Assembly (NCBI GenBank): GCA_016342595.1
Contig: JAEINY010000017.1
Span: 1-46,075, forward strand
Source of the DNA: Marinilabiliaceae bacterium
GTDB taxonomy: Bacteria; Bacteroidota; Bacteroidia; Bacteroidales; Marinilabiliaceae
DNA length: 46,075 nucleotides
Reading direction: 5' to 3'
Under the pieces are notes generated by a model. It was not told the origin of the DNA and ran no database searches. It saw only the letters and a program-made list of their open reading frames with translations. Positions 36,123 to 44,441 of the stretch are shown in pieces. A program made the translations under genes and the position numbers. Every line of letters starts with the position of its first letter. Position 1 is the first letter of the stretch.

Positions 36123-36701
36123 ATGGATTTGGTATTTGCCACGAATAATGAAAATAAATTGAAAGAGATTCAGCAGCTATTAGGCGCTTCGATAAATATT
36201 CTAAGTTTAAAAGAACTAGGCTGTTTTGATGACATACCTGAAACGGGCGATACTTTGGAAGCTAATGCTTTGCAAAAGGCTAGATATATCTATGAGCGGT
36301 ATGGTAAAAACTGTTTTGCCGATGATACTGGTCTTGAGGTGGATGTTTTAAATGGTGCGCCTGGTGTTTATTCAGCAAGGTATGCTGGTGAAGAAAAATC
36401 AGCAGAAAAGAATATGGATAAAATTCTTTCAGAACTGCAAGATGTAGCCCACAGAAACGCAAATTTTCGAACAGTTGTTGCACTTATTATTGATGGGAAG
36501 GAATTTTTCTTCGAAGGGAAAGTGAAAGGTAGTATATTAAAAACGCGGCAAGGAAAGGAAGGATTTGGATATGATCCAATTTTTCAACCGGCTGGTTATT
36601 CATCTTCGTTTGCTCAAATGGCTATGGATGAAAAAAATAAAACTAGTCATCGTGGGCGAGCGGTAAAGAAGTTAGTTAAGTATTTAAAGAATTACTTGTA
36701 A
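36123..36701 (+). CDS. rdgB: Non-canonical purine NTP pyrophosphatase (RdgB/HAM1)
   Basis: This 192-residue house-cleaning enzyme hydrolyses dITP, XTP and similar nucleotides to their monophosphates, keeping damaged purines out of DNA. Motifs in order: FATNNENKLKEIQQLL at the N-terminus, CFADDTGLEVDVLNGAPGVY with the catalytic acidic residues, GFGYDPIFQP, and SHRGRAVKKL at the end. The length is standard. Its stop codon overlaps the start of the next gene as TAATG, so the two are translationally coupled though functionally unrelated. Confidence 0.96.
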   Translation: MDLVFATNNENKLKEIQQLLGASINILSLKELGCFDDIPETGDTLEANALQKARYIYERYGKNCFADDTGLEVDVLNGAPGVYSARYAGEEKSAEKNMDKILSELQDVAHRNANFRTVVALIIDGKEFFFEGKVKGSILKTRQGKEGFGYDPIFQPAGYSSSFAQMAMDEKNKTSHRGRAVKKLVKYLKNYL

Positions 36702-39073
36702 TGAATATTAGAGTTATTTTAGGAGCTGTTTTTTTTCTTTGCCAGTTAGTTGGGTCTTCACAAATAAAAAGAGATAGTTGGAGGGATCATTTTTCGTATA
36801 ATAATTGCATAGCCGTTTCTGACGGGGATAATTACGTTTTTGCTGCCACTGATGTCGCAGTTATACTCTACGAAAAGTCTACTGAATCTATTATCCGTTT
36901 TAATAAAACCAATGGACTGTCGGATGTCGGGATTACTGCTATTTCTGCTCTAAATGAGAATATGTTTATTATTGGATATTCAAATGGTAATATTGACTTC
37001 ATTAGCAATAATAAAGTAATAAATCTTCCGGATCTTAAAAACAAGAATATTCAAGGGAGCAAGAAGATTAATAGCTTTTCTCAACACGGTAATTTGGTTT
37101 ATTGTAGTTTGGATTTTGGAATTTTAGTGTTGAATATTGAAAAATTGGAGGTTGCTGATACCTACTATTTAGGTGATGGTAATCAGGATTTTGTAATTAA
37201 CCAAACACAGCTTGATGATCGATATATATATGCTGCCAGTGATAAAGGCTTATATAGAGCAGAAATATCTAATCCTTCGTTGGGTTATTTTGAGTCCTGG
37301 ACAGAAATATCGGGGACAACCGAACCATTTTTAGCTGTAGATTTCATAGGTGATCAGTTGGTTTATGTTCGTAAATCATCAAGTAATAAATACATTGTTG
37401 CAATAGGAGATCAAGGGGCATGGACGGAAAAACTTTCGCTTTCTTCTTTTCGAAATTTTTTTTCGCGAGAGAACTATTTATATATATCTGAAATAAATAA
37501 ACTTGTAAAATATACCTCAGACTTAGTCAGTGTTGAAATAATTGATTCTTATTCCATCGATTCTCAATCAGATGTCGTGCCAAACATTTCTATGGTAACC
37601 ATGAGTGAGAGTGAGAATACGTTTTATTTTTCGGATATCCAGTTGGGATTTATCAAAAAATCCATTCCATTAGATGTGAAATTAGTCCCTAATGGCCCTT
37701 TTTCGAATAATTGTTTTGCACTTCATGCTACTCCTTCAGGGATATATTCTTTAGCAGGTGGTTTAACGTCTAGTTATAACAACCTAAATCGGAACGTTGA
37801 ATACTCGTTTTATAGTGATCAGCAGTGGAGTTATTATAGAAGTAATAAGCGAGGAGATGAGAAGTATTGGCGTGATTTAATTCGGATGTGTTCTGATCCC
37901 TTTAATAAGGATCATGTTTATATGTCCTCCTGGGGTGCAGGTGTTTTTGAAGCTAATGGAACTGAATTAGATAGTCATTTTGATCAGCATAATAGTGGAT
38001 TGCAGAATATTGATTGGGCTGGTCCAAATTATGTTCGGGTTGGAGGGATAGCAGCTGATAGTCATGGTAACGTATGGATGTCTAACAGTGAAGTGGCAAA
38101 TGGAATTGTTGTTAAAAGTGCAGATGATAAATGGTATCAATATAATTACGGGATATTAAATAATTTACATGGGACTGATCAGTTTTTAATTACTAATGAT
38201 GGTTTAGTTTGGATTATCATCCCACGCACTGAACGAAAAGGATTAGTGGTAATAAATCCCAATGGTACCCCTCTAGATCAGAGTGACGATGTTTATCGCG
38301 GCCCAGTATCGAAGGATGCAGAAAAAGATACTCGAAATGATGGACTGCTTAAAATTTGGGATGAGAAAGGTGACATCATTACAAATTCCATTGTTTGCAT
38401 GGCTGAGGATAAAGATGGTTACTTATGGTTGGGCACTGATCAGGGAGTGGTTGTTTATTACCGCCCCTGGAATATTTTTGAGGAGAATTTCCCCATCGCG
38501 AGCCGCATAAAAGTACCTTTTAATGATGGCACTAACTCTGCTGGTTATTTATTGGATAATAATAAAGTGACAAGTATCGTTGTAGATGGTGCAAATCGCA
38601 AGTGGCTTGGAACTGAAGGGGCAGGGATTTACCTTGTCTCAGAAGATGGCACTAAAACTATTCATTCTTTTAATAAGGAGAACAGTCCCTTGCCATCTGA
38701 TAATATTTCCAGTATTTCCATTATGGAAAGCACTGGTGAGGTTTTTATTGGAACTGATAAAGGGATCGTATCTTATAAAAGTAATGCCATTGAACCTGTC
38801 ACATCTCTGTGTAAAGTTTATGCCTATCCAAATCCAGTGAGAGAAGATTTTTCCGGCCCAATTACAATAACCGGATTGGTATTAAATAGTAATGTCAAAA
38901 TTACGAATGTTAGTGGAAAGTTAGTTTATGAAACCCGATCGTTAGGGGGGCAGGTCCAGTGGGATGGGCAGAATTTATGGGGTGAAAAGGTCAGATCAGG
39001 TGTTTATATCGTCTATGTTTCTTCAGAGGATGGAAGTGATACACAGAGTACGAAAATTCTCATTGTCAGGTAA
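36701..39073 (+). CDS. PorZ-like beta-propeller protein of the type IX secretion system
   Basis: This 790-residue exported protein has a signal peptide at residues 1-20. Two beta-propeller parts follow, made of regulator-propeller-type repeats such as TNGLSDVGITAISAL, DKDGYLWLGTDQGVVVY and SPLPSDNISSISI. The C-terminal domain (about 705-790, KVYAYPNPVREDF then VRSGVYIVYVSS) is a type IX sorting domain. The combination of length, early DSWRDHFSYNNC segment and propellers fits PorZ, which delivers the anionic LPS anchor in Porphyromonas. It follows rdgB with a 1-base overlap. Assignment is by architecture; other propeller proteins with such tails exist, so the PorZ name is moderately firm. Confidence 0.8.
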   Translation: MNIRVILGAVFFLCQLVGSSQIKRDSWRDHFSYNNCIAVSDGDNYVFAATDVAVILYEKSTESIIRFNKTNGLSDVGITAISALNENMFIIGYSNGNIDFISNNKVINLPDLKNKNIQGSKKINSFSQHGNLVYCSLDFGILVLNIEKLEVADTYYLGDGNQDFVINQTQLDDRYIYAASDKGLYRAEISNPSLGYFESWTEISGTTEPFLAVDFIGDQLVYVRKSSSNKYIVAIGDQGAWTEKLSLSSFRNFFSRENYLYISEINKLVKYTSDLVSVEIIDSYSIDSQSDVVPNISMVTMSESENTFYFSDIQLGFIKKSIPLDVKLVPNGPFSNNCFALHATPSGIYSLAGGLTSSYNNLNRNVEYSFYSDQQWSYYRSNKRGDEKYWRDLIRMCSDPFNKDHVYMSSWGAGVFEANGTELDSHFDQHNSGLQNIDWAGPNYVRVGGIAADSHGNVWMSNSEVANGIVVKSADDKWYQYNYGILNNLHGTDQFLITNDGLVWIIIPRTERKGLVVINPNGTPLDQSDDVYRGPVSKDAEKDTRNDGLLKIWDEKGDIITNSIVCMAEDKDGYLWLGTDQGVVVYYRPWNIFEENFPIASRIKVPFNDGTNSAGYLLDNNKVTSIVVDGANRKWLGTEGAGIYLVSEDGTKTIHSFNKENSPLPSDNISSISIMESTGEVFIGTDKGIVSYKSNAIEPVTSLCKVYAYPNPVREDFSGPITITGLVLNSNVKITNVSGKLVYETRSLGGQVQWDGQNLWGEKVRSGVYIVYVSSEDGSDTQSTKILIVR

Positions 39074-39105
39074 GCCTTGTTAATATTTAATTGAGTTGGG
39101 TTTTT

Positions 39106-39137
39106 TTTGGTCATGTCAATGTGCAGGTATAGTTTTG
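39106..39137 (+). promoter_or_regulatory. Full Bacteroidota promoter before the propeller-like membrane protein gene
   Basis: TTTG at 39106-39109, 20-bp spacer, and TAGTTTTG at 39130-39137, an exact match to TTTG-N19/20-TAnnTTTG. The predicted transcript starts about 57 nt before the ATG at 39201, supporting that later start. Confidence 0.65.
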
Positions 39138-39200
39138 CTACAGATTCAAAATAAGCTTGTCAAGATTATTTTTTTGACCTTAAAACTAACAGGTATTACT

Positions 39201-41951
39201 ATGAGAAACGGTAGAGTTATTATTTTGATTACTATTGCGGCCATTATCTTGATTTGTGCCGTTTTTCTTATTAATCGGGTTAAGCGGTATGAGAATAATG
39301 AACCGCTAAAGGCCATTCCTACAGATGCAGCACTCATTGTAAAAACGGAGAGCTTGAAAAATGTATATGATCTATTGCACGATGATGTTGATTTTAAAGC
39401 TGAATTGCGTTGTTTAGATATCATTAAAAATGCCTTGGAAATAGTTGAAAAGATTGATTCCCTACCTGAATTCCACACAGATGTTCTGCATGAACTAGGT
39501 GACCACCCCTTTTATATGTCTCTTCATCCTCAGGGAAAGGATAACGTAAAAGCACTCTTTTTATCTGAATTTCCCAATAAAAGTAAGGAACTTGAATTTC
39601 GGAATTATCTTCAACACTTGGGTGAAATCAAGTATTTTTTGTCTGAGCGTAAGTATAATACTATTACGGTCTACACATTAAAAGAAAAGGAATCACAGAA
39701 GAGTTTTTCCATTGTTATACACCAGGGCATTTTATTGGGGAGTTCATCTCATTTGTTAGTCGAATCCGCCATACGTCAAGTGCAATCTGCCCAAAGTTTA
39801 TTGAATGATTCTTATTTCTCACAAGTTAAGAAAACGGCAAGTGCAACGGCTTTGTTGAATATTTATATTAATTTCTCAAATGCTCCTAAAGTGCTCAAGC
39901 CCATTGTTTCAAAATCATTCAGAAAGCAAAGTCAGTTTTTAAAAGAACAATCCGGCTGGGGTGAATTAGATTTGGACTTAAAATCAGATGCACTTATCAT
40001 GAATGGTTTTTTTACCGGAAACTGCAAAGGTGTGTATAGTCATTTGTTAACAAGGGCACAACCTAAAAGATCAACTATTCATTCTGTCCTACCATATGAT
40101 ACACGTTCTTATTTATCGTTAACTTTTGAGAATGGAGCAGACTTGAAGGAAAGATTGTTGAAATTTTATGAGGAGAATGACCGTTTGTCAAATTACAATT
40201 TAGTCTTGGAGAAATTCAAAAACAGTGATGACATAGATATTCAGAATCTTTTATTTAGTCAGATGAAGGGCGAAATAGCTATTGCGTATACCGATTTTAA
40301 CCATTTGCAGCCGGATAATAATGGTTTTTTTGTGTTGGAAGTGAAAAGTCAGTCTACAGCTAGAGAGAAACTGGTGAAGGCTTTGGGCGTGCTAAACGGA
40401 AAAGGTGCCATATCTCCGAAAACGATTTATACTATTGATGAAGATACTTCTTATCCTATATATAAAGGATTTCGGGATAACTTAATACCACATATCTTTC
40501 AAGCATTCCTGCCTAAAGTGCCACATCAATATTTTACCTTTGTGGATAATTATCTGGTTTTTTCAAATACCGTTCAGCAACTGGAGCGATTTATTTATGC
40601 TAATGTTCTTCGAAAGACATTAGATAATAAAAAAATATATGAAGATTATAGGAAACATTTTTCCGGGCGAGAGAATTTATTTGTCTTTTGCGAAACAGGT
40701 CAATTAGCTTCTTTTTTATCCAGTTCATTTGCGCCTCTTTTTTCGGAATTAACGGAGATGCAGAAGGAGGCGCTTAATGGTTTTTATGGTACCGGACTTC
40801 AGTTTAGTGGAACGGGTAACATGATTTATTCTACGATCTACACCGATTATAAACCTGAGCGAGCTTCTGAACCCCGAACAATTTGGCAGAGTTTACTGGA
40901 CTCCACAGCGGTTATAAAACCTGTATTAGTAGAAAATCACTATTCTAAAGAAAAGGAGGTGTTGATCCAGGATGCTCAGAATAACCTTTACCTGATCAAT
41001 AACAAAGGTAGAATTCTGTGGAAAAAGGTATTGGATGGCCCCATCTTAAGTGAAGTGAATCAAATTGATTATTATAGAAATAAAAAATTACAGTATCTGT
41101 TTAATACAAAAAGTCGGATGTATCTGCTGGATCGAAATGGAAATCATGTAGCTAAATATCCGGTTACTTTACCTTCTGAGGCGACTAATGGATTATCAGT
41201 GTTTGACTATGATAAAGGCAGGAATTATCGAATTTTCCTGGCCACAGCAAATAAGAAGGTTTATCTGTTCGATAAAACCGGGAATCGGATATCTGGTTGG
41301 CATTTTTTAAAGACAGAAGGCACCGTGACATTACCCATTCAACACTTTAGAAGTAATGACAAAGACTACATTGTATTTTCTGATGATCGAAAAAATTATA
41401 TTCTCAATCGCAAAGGAGAGGAACGTGTGAAGGTTAGATCACCTTTTATTCGAAACACACATAGTTGTTTTTATCTGGAAGGACAGAATTCCGCTAATGA
41501 GTCTCTGGTGACAACGAGTATGAAGGGTGAATTGATTAAAATTAACTTGAAGGACGGAAGCATTCAGAAAATGGAATTAGAGGATATTGATGGTACACAT
41601 GCAATGGTAGCTTATAAGTTTAGGCAGCAACTTCACTATGTGGTATCAACTCCTCATTCAATATCTTGCTTTGATCATAATAGGCACTTAAATTTTTCAC
41701 ATGAATTCGATAATGAGATCCAGTTACAAACGGATGTGTATCAGTTTTCAGCCAACAATCATAAAATTGGGGTTGTTGAAAAAACGGGTGGACATATCTT
41801 TCTAATTAACAGTAATGGGAAGAACTACAAATCTTTTCCGCTTGTCGGACACTCTCGTTTTAGTATTGGATTTTTAAAGACATCATCCAGCCGTTTTAAT
41901 TTAATTGTGGGTGGCTCCAATAATTACCTTTATAACTACAGAGTAGAGTGA
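39201..41951 (+). CDS. Membrane-anchored protein, DUF3352-like with C-terminal propeller-like repeats
   Basis: This 916-residue protein has one N-terminal membrane segment (residues 6-24, VIILITIAAIILICAVFLI) and a large periplasmic part. An in-frame TTG at 39096 lies upstream of the promoter -7 box, so ATG 39201 is chosen. The first 580 or so residues include AIPTDAALIVKTESLKNVYD, recalling DUF3352. The last 330 residues contain five or more short repeats of the type YLINNKGRILWKK, YLLDRNGNHVAKYP, YLFDKTGNRISGW and FLINSNGKNYKSFP, looking like PQQ-type propeller blades. The function is not known to me. It lies downstream of PorZ but has its own promoter. Confidence 0.75.
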   Translation: MRNGRVIILITIAAIILICAVFLINRVKRYENNEPLKAIPTDAALIVKTESLKNVYDLLHDDVDFKAELRCLDIIKNALEIVEKIDSLPEFHTDVLHELGDHPFYMSLHPQGKDNVKALFLSEFPNKSKELEFRNYLQHLGEIKYFLSERKYNTITVYTLKEKESQKSFSIVIHQGILLGSSSHLLVESAIRQVQSAQSLLNDSYFSQVKKTASATALLNIYINFSNAPKVLKPIVSKSFRKQSQFLKEQSGWGELDLDLKSDALIMNGFFTGNCKGVYSHLLTRAQPKRSTIHSVLPYDTRSYLSLTFENGADLKERLLKFYEENDRLSNYNLVLEKFKNSDDIDIQNLLFSQMKGEIAIAYTDFNHLQPDNNGFFVLEVKSQSTAREKLVKALGVLNGKGAISPKTIYTIDEDTSYPIYKGFRDNLIPHIFQAFLPKVPHQYFTFVDNYLVFSNTVQQLERFIYANVLRKTLDNKKIYEDYRKHFSGRENLFVFCETGQLASFLSSSFAPLFSELTEMQKEALNGFYGTGLQFSGTGNMIYSTIYTDYKPERASEPRTIWQSLLDSTAVIKPVLVENHYSKEKEVLIQDAQNNLYLINNKGRILWKKVLDGPILSEVNQIDYYRNKKLQYLFNTKSRMYLLDRNGNHVAKYPVTLPSEATNGLSVFDYDKGRNYRIFLATANKKVYLFDKTGNRISGWHFLKTEGTVTLPIQHFRSNDKDYIVFSDDRKNYILNRKGEERVKVRSPFIRNTHSCFYLEGQNSANESLVTTSMKGELIKINLKDGSIQKMELEDIDGTHAMVAYKFRQQLHYVVSTPHSISCFDHNRHLNFSHEFDNEIQLQTDVYQFSANNHKIGVVEKTGGHIFLINSNGKNYKSFPLVGHSRFSIGFLKTSSSRFNLIVGGSNNYLYNYRVE

Positions 41952-42137
41952 TAGACGGACTCAGAAATAGAAAAGAATTGTAGTGCCCATGTTTAATTTT
42001 GCGTAGCACATTACAGTCTCTTTTACTGTCATCTCAATTATTTACATCATTATCAACAAATTGATGTGATACGTGTAAATATTAGTGCATTTGGGAAGCT
42101 AAGATTATACCTTTATTTTCGGTCTAAAATTTCTCTC
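41952..42137. other. Upstream region of the third GH92 gene
   Basis: This holds an exact -7 box TAATTTTG (41994-42001) without a good -33 element. It also holds a 6-bp inverted repeat, ACATCA (42044-42049) and TGATGT (42062-42067) with a 12-nt loop, which could be an operator. Confidence 0.35.
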
Positions 42138-44393
42138 ATGATGAAACGTGCGATACTTTGGTTGTTTACAGTTTTTCTTTTTCAAAATGGAATTAGTCAA
42201 TCACCGGCTGATTTTGTGGATCCCTTTATCGGGACTTCAAATTATGGGGCTACCTATCCTGGTGCCGTAGTTCCCTGGGGTATGGTTTCTGTTGTTCCTT
42301 TTAATGTATCTCCACATAAGGGAAATGAATATTCCAATACCAACGATTGGTGCAGTAATCCCTATGTGAATAATAATAATTGGCTCACGGGTTTTACGCA
42401 TGTTAATTTGAGTGGAGTGGGATGTCCTGATTTTGGAAGCATTGTGGTGATGCCTACCTCCGGAGATTTAAATGTGGATGTCAATGAATATGGGACTACT
42501 TTTTCAAATCAGACAGCCAAACCCGGATATTATTCAACCTTTTTAGATCGGTATGGTATCAAAGCGGAAATGTCATCTACATTAAGGTCCGGTATTAGTC
42601 GGTATACCTTTCCTAAAGGTAGAGCTAATATCATGCTTGATTTAGGGCATGGTTTAACCAACGAGACAGGAGGTATGCTGAATATGGTTTCTGAAACAGA
42701 AATTGAAGGGTATAAACTATTGGGAACATTCTGTTACCATCCGCAAGCGGTTATGCCAGTTTATTTTGTGGTAAGAATTAGCAAACCGGCCAACAGTAAA
42801 GGATATTGGAAATATCAGAATCGATTGGGTGGTAATCGCCATAATTGGAGCTCTACCAGTGATACCTATAAATTATATACCAAATATGAAAAGGAATTAG
42901 CGGGTGAAAAGATTGGGGCATTTTTTAGTTTTGATGCCGAAGAGGGCGAGGTGATTGAAGTTAATGTGGGCGTTAGTTATGTAAGTATTGAAAATGCAAG
43001 GGAGAACCTGGATGCAGAACAAACAGGATTAACCTTTGAAGATATCGCAGAGAGTGCTTTCGCCGATTGGAATGAGCAGCTGTCGAGAATTGAAGTGGAA
43101 GGTGGAACAAAGGCAGATAAAACAAAGTTTTACACAGCCATGTATCACGTTCTATTGCATCCGAATATTTTGCAAGATGTCAATGGGATGTATCCGGCTA
43201 TGGAGTCTGGTCAGATTTTGAATACCAATGGGAAAAACCGATTTACGGTATTCTCTCTTTGGGATACATACCGGACGGTTCACCCGTTTATGTCATTGGT
43301 TTATCCTGAACAACAATTGGACATGGTGCGCACGATGATCGATATGTATAAAGAAAGCGGATGGTTACCAAAATGGGAACTATATGGTCGTGAGATGCAT
43401 GTCATGGAAGGAGATCCGGCTCAGGTGGTTCTGGCAGATACCTATTTAAGAGGATTAACGGATTTTGACGTAGAGACAGCTTTTGAAGCCATGCTTAAAC
43501 ATGCAGAGACCTCGGAAGATGAAAACCTCATTCGGCATGGGAATGATTTTTATAAAGAGAACCATTACATACCTTTCCTTAAGCCATTTGATAATTCCGT
43601 TTCGCAAGCTCTTGAATTATATATTGCTGATTATAATCTGGCTAAAATGGCACTGGCATTAGATAATAAGGATGAATACAAGAAGGCCTACAACCGTTCC
43701 TTAGGCTATAAAAAATACTTCGATAAGAAGTACAATTTGTTAAGACCGCTTCAACCTGATGGGCAGTTTATGCCCGGTTTTATACCCACTCAAGGTGAAA
43801 ATTTTCAACCAGTTCATGGATTTCATGAAGGTTCTTCGTGGCAGTATTCTTTTTCAGTACCGCATGATATTAAAGGTCTGATGCGTTTAATGGGAGGAAA
43901 AGCAGCCTTTGTCAATCAGCTGAATAAATGTTTTAATGATAGCCTCTTTGATATGGGCAATGAGCCAGACATGGGATATCCGTATCTGTATAATTATGCT
44001 GCTGGCTCGGAATGGCGCACCCAACGACAGGTTCATGATTGCATTAAGCGTTATTTTGGAACTGATCCTGCCGGCTTACCAGGAAATGATGATACCGGCA
44101 CTATGTCGGCGTGGCTGATGTATAGTATGATGGGGTTTTATCCGGTGTGTCCGGGCGATATGAATTATTCGCTTTCAAGTCCTGTATTCGATAAAGTAAC
44201 CATTCATTTGAATAAGCAGATTTATGGATCAGATCAGATTGTTATAGAGGTTGATAGAAATGCTGCTGAGGATATTTATATCAAGCAAATCGAATTAAAC
44301 GGTAAATCTTATAAACACTTTTTTATCGAACATCAGGAACTAATTAAACAAGGACATTTAAAGTTTAAATTGGGATCAGCACCAAAACAATAG
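42138..44393 (+). CDS. GH92 alpha-mannosidase (third copy, divergent active-site motif)
   Basis: This 751-residue secreted GH92 protein has a non-lipid signal peptide (MMKRAILWLFTVFLFQNGIS). The open frame begins 24 codons earlier, but those residues do not form a signal, so the Met-Met start is preferred. It keeps YVDPFIGT-like FVDPFIGTSNYGATYPGAVV, the acid E564 in FHEGSSWQYSF, and a base segment GNDDTGTMSAW (D651, D652). Where the other two copies have GNEPSHH it has GNEPDMGYPYLYN, and where they have a NETxxMIGYH segment it has REMHVMEGDPAQ. The substrate or linkage must therefore differ. It has no accessory module and is followed by the phosphodiesterase-fold lipoprotein gene. Confidence 0.92.
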   Translation: MMKRAILWLFTVFLFQNGISQSPADFVDPFIGTSNYGATYPGAVVPWGMVSVVPFNVSPHKGNEYSNTNDWCSNPYVNNNNWLTGFTHVNLSGVGCPDFGSIVVMPTSGDLNVDVNEYGTTFSNQTAKPGYYSTFLDRYGIKAEMSSTLRSGISRYTFPKGRANIMLDLGHGLTNETGGMLNMVSETEIEGYKLLGTFCYHPQAVMPVYFVVRISKPANSKGYWKYQNRLGGNRHNWSSTSDTYKLYTKYEKELAGEKIGAFFSFDAEEGEVIEVNVGVSYVSIENARENLDAEQTGLTFEDIAESAFADWNEQLSRIEVEGGTKADKTKFYTAMYHVLLHPNILQDVNGMYPAMESGQILNTNGKNRFTVFSLWDTYRTVHPFMSLVYPEQQLDMVRTMIDMYKESGWLPKWELYGREMHVMEGDPAQVVLADTYLRGLTDFDVETAFEAMLKHAETSEDENLIRHGNDFYKENHYIPFLKPFDNSVSQALELYIADYNLAKMALALDNKDEYKKAYNRSLGYKKYFDKKYNLLRPLQPDGQFMPGFIPTQGENFQPVHGFHEGSSWQYSFSVPHDIKGLMRLMGGKAAFVNQLNKCFNDSLFDMGNEPDMGYPYLYNYAAGSEWRTQRQVHDCIKRYFGTDPAGLPGNDDTGTMSAWLMYSMMGFYPVCPGDMNYSLSSPVFDKVTIHLNKQIYGSDQIVIEVDRNAAEDIYIKQIELNGKSYKHFFIEHQELIKQGHLKFKLGSAPKQ

Positions 44394-44401
44394 TTATCAT
44401 T

Positions 44402-44434
44402 GCAGCCTGAGGATTATGTTGGGCTGCTTATTTT
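44402..44434 (+). terminator. Possible weak terminator between GH92 and the EEP-fold gene
   Basis: GCAGCC (44402-44407) pairs with GGCTGC (44422-44427) around a 14-nt loop, and TTATTTTT follows. It covers the spurious TTG start of the following frame. The long loop and short stem make termination partial. Confidence 0.45.
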
Positions 44435-44441
44435 TACTGAC

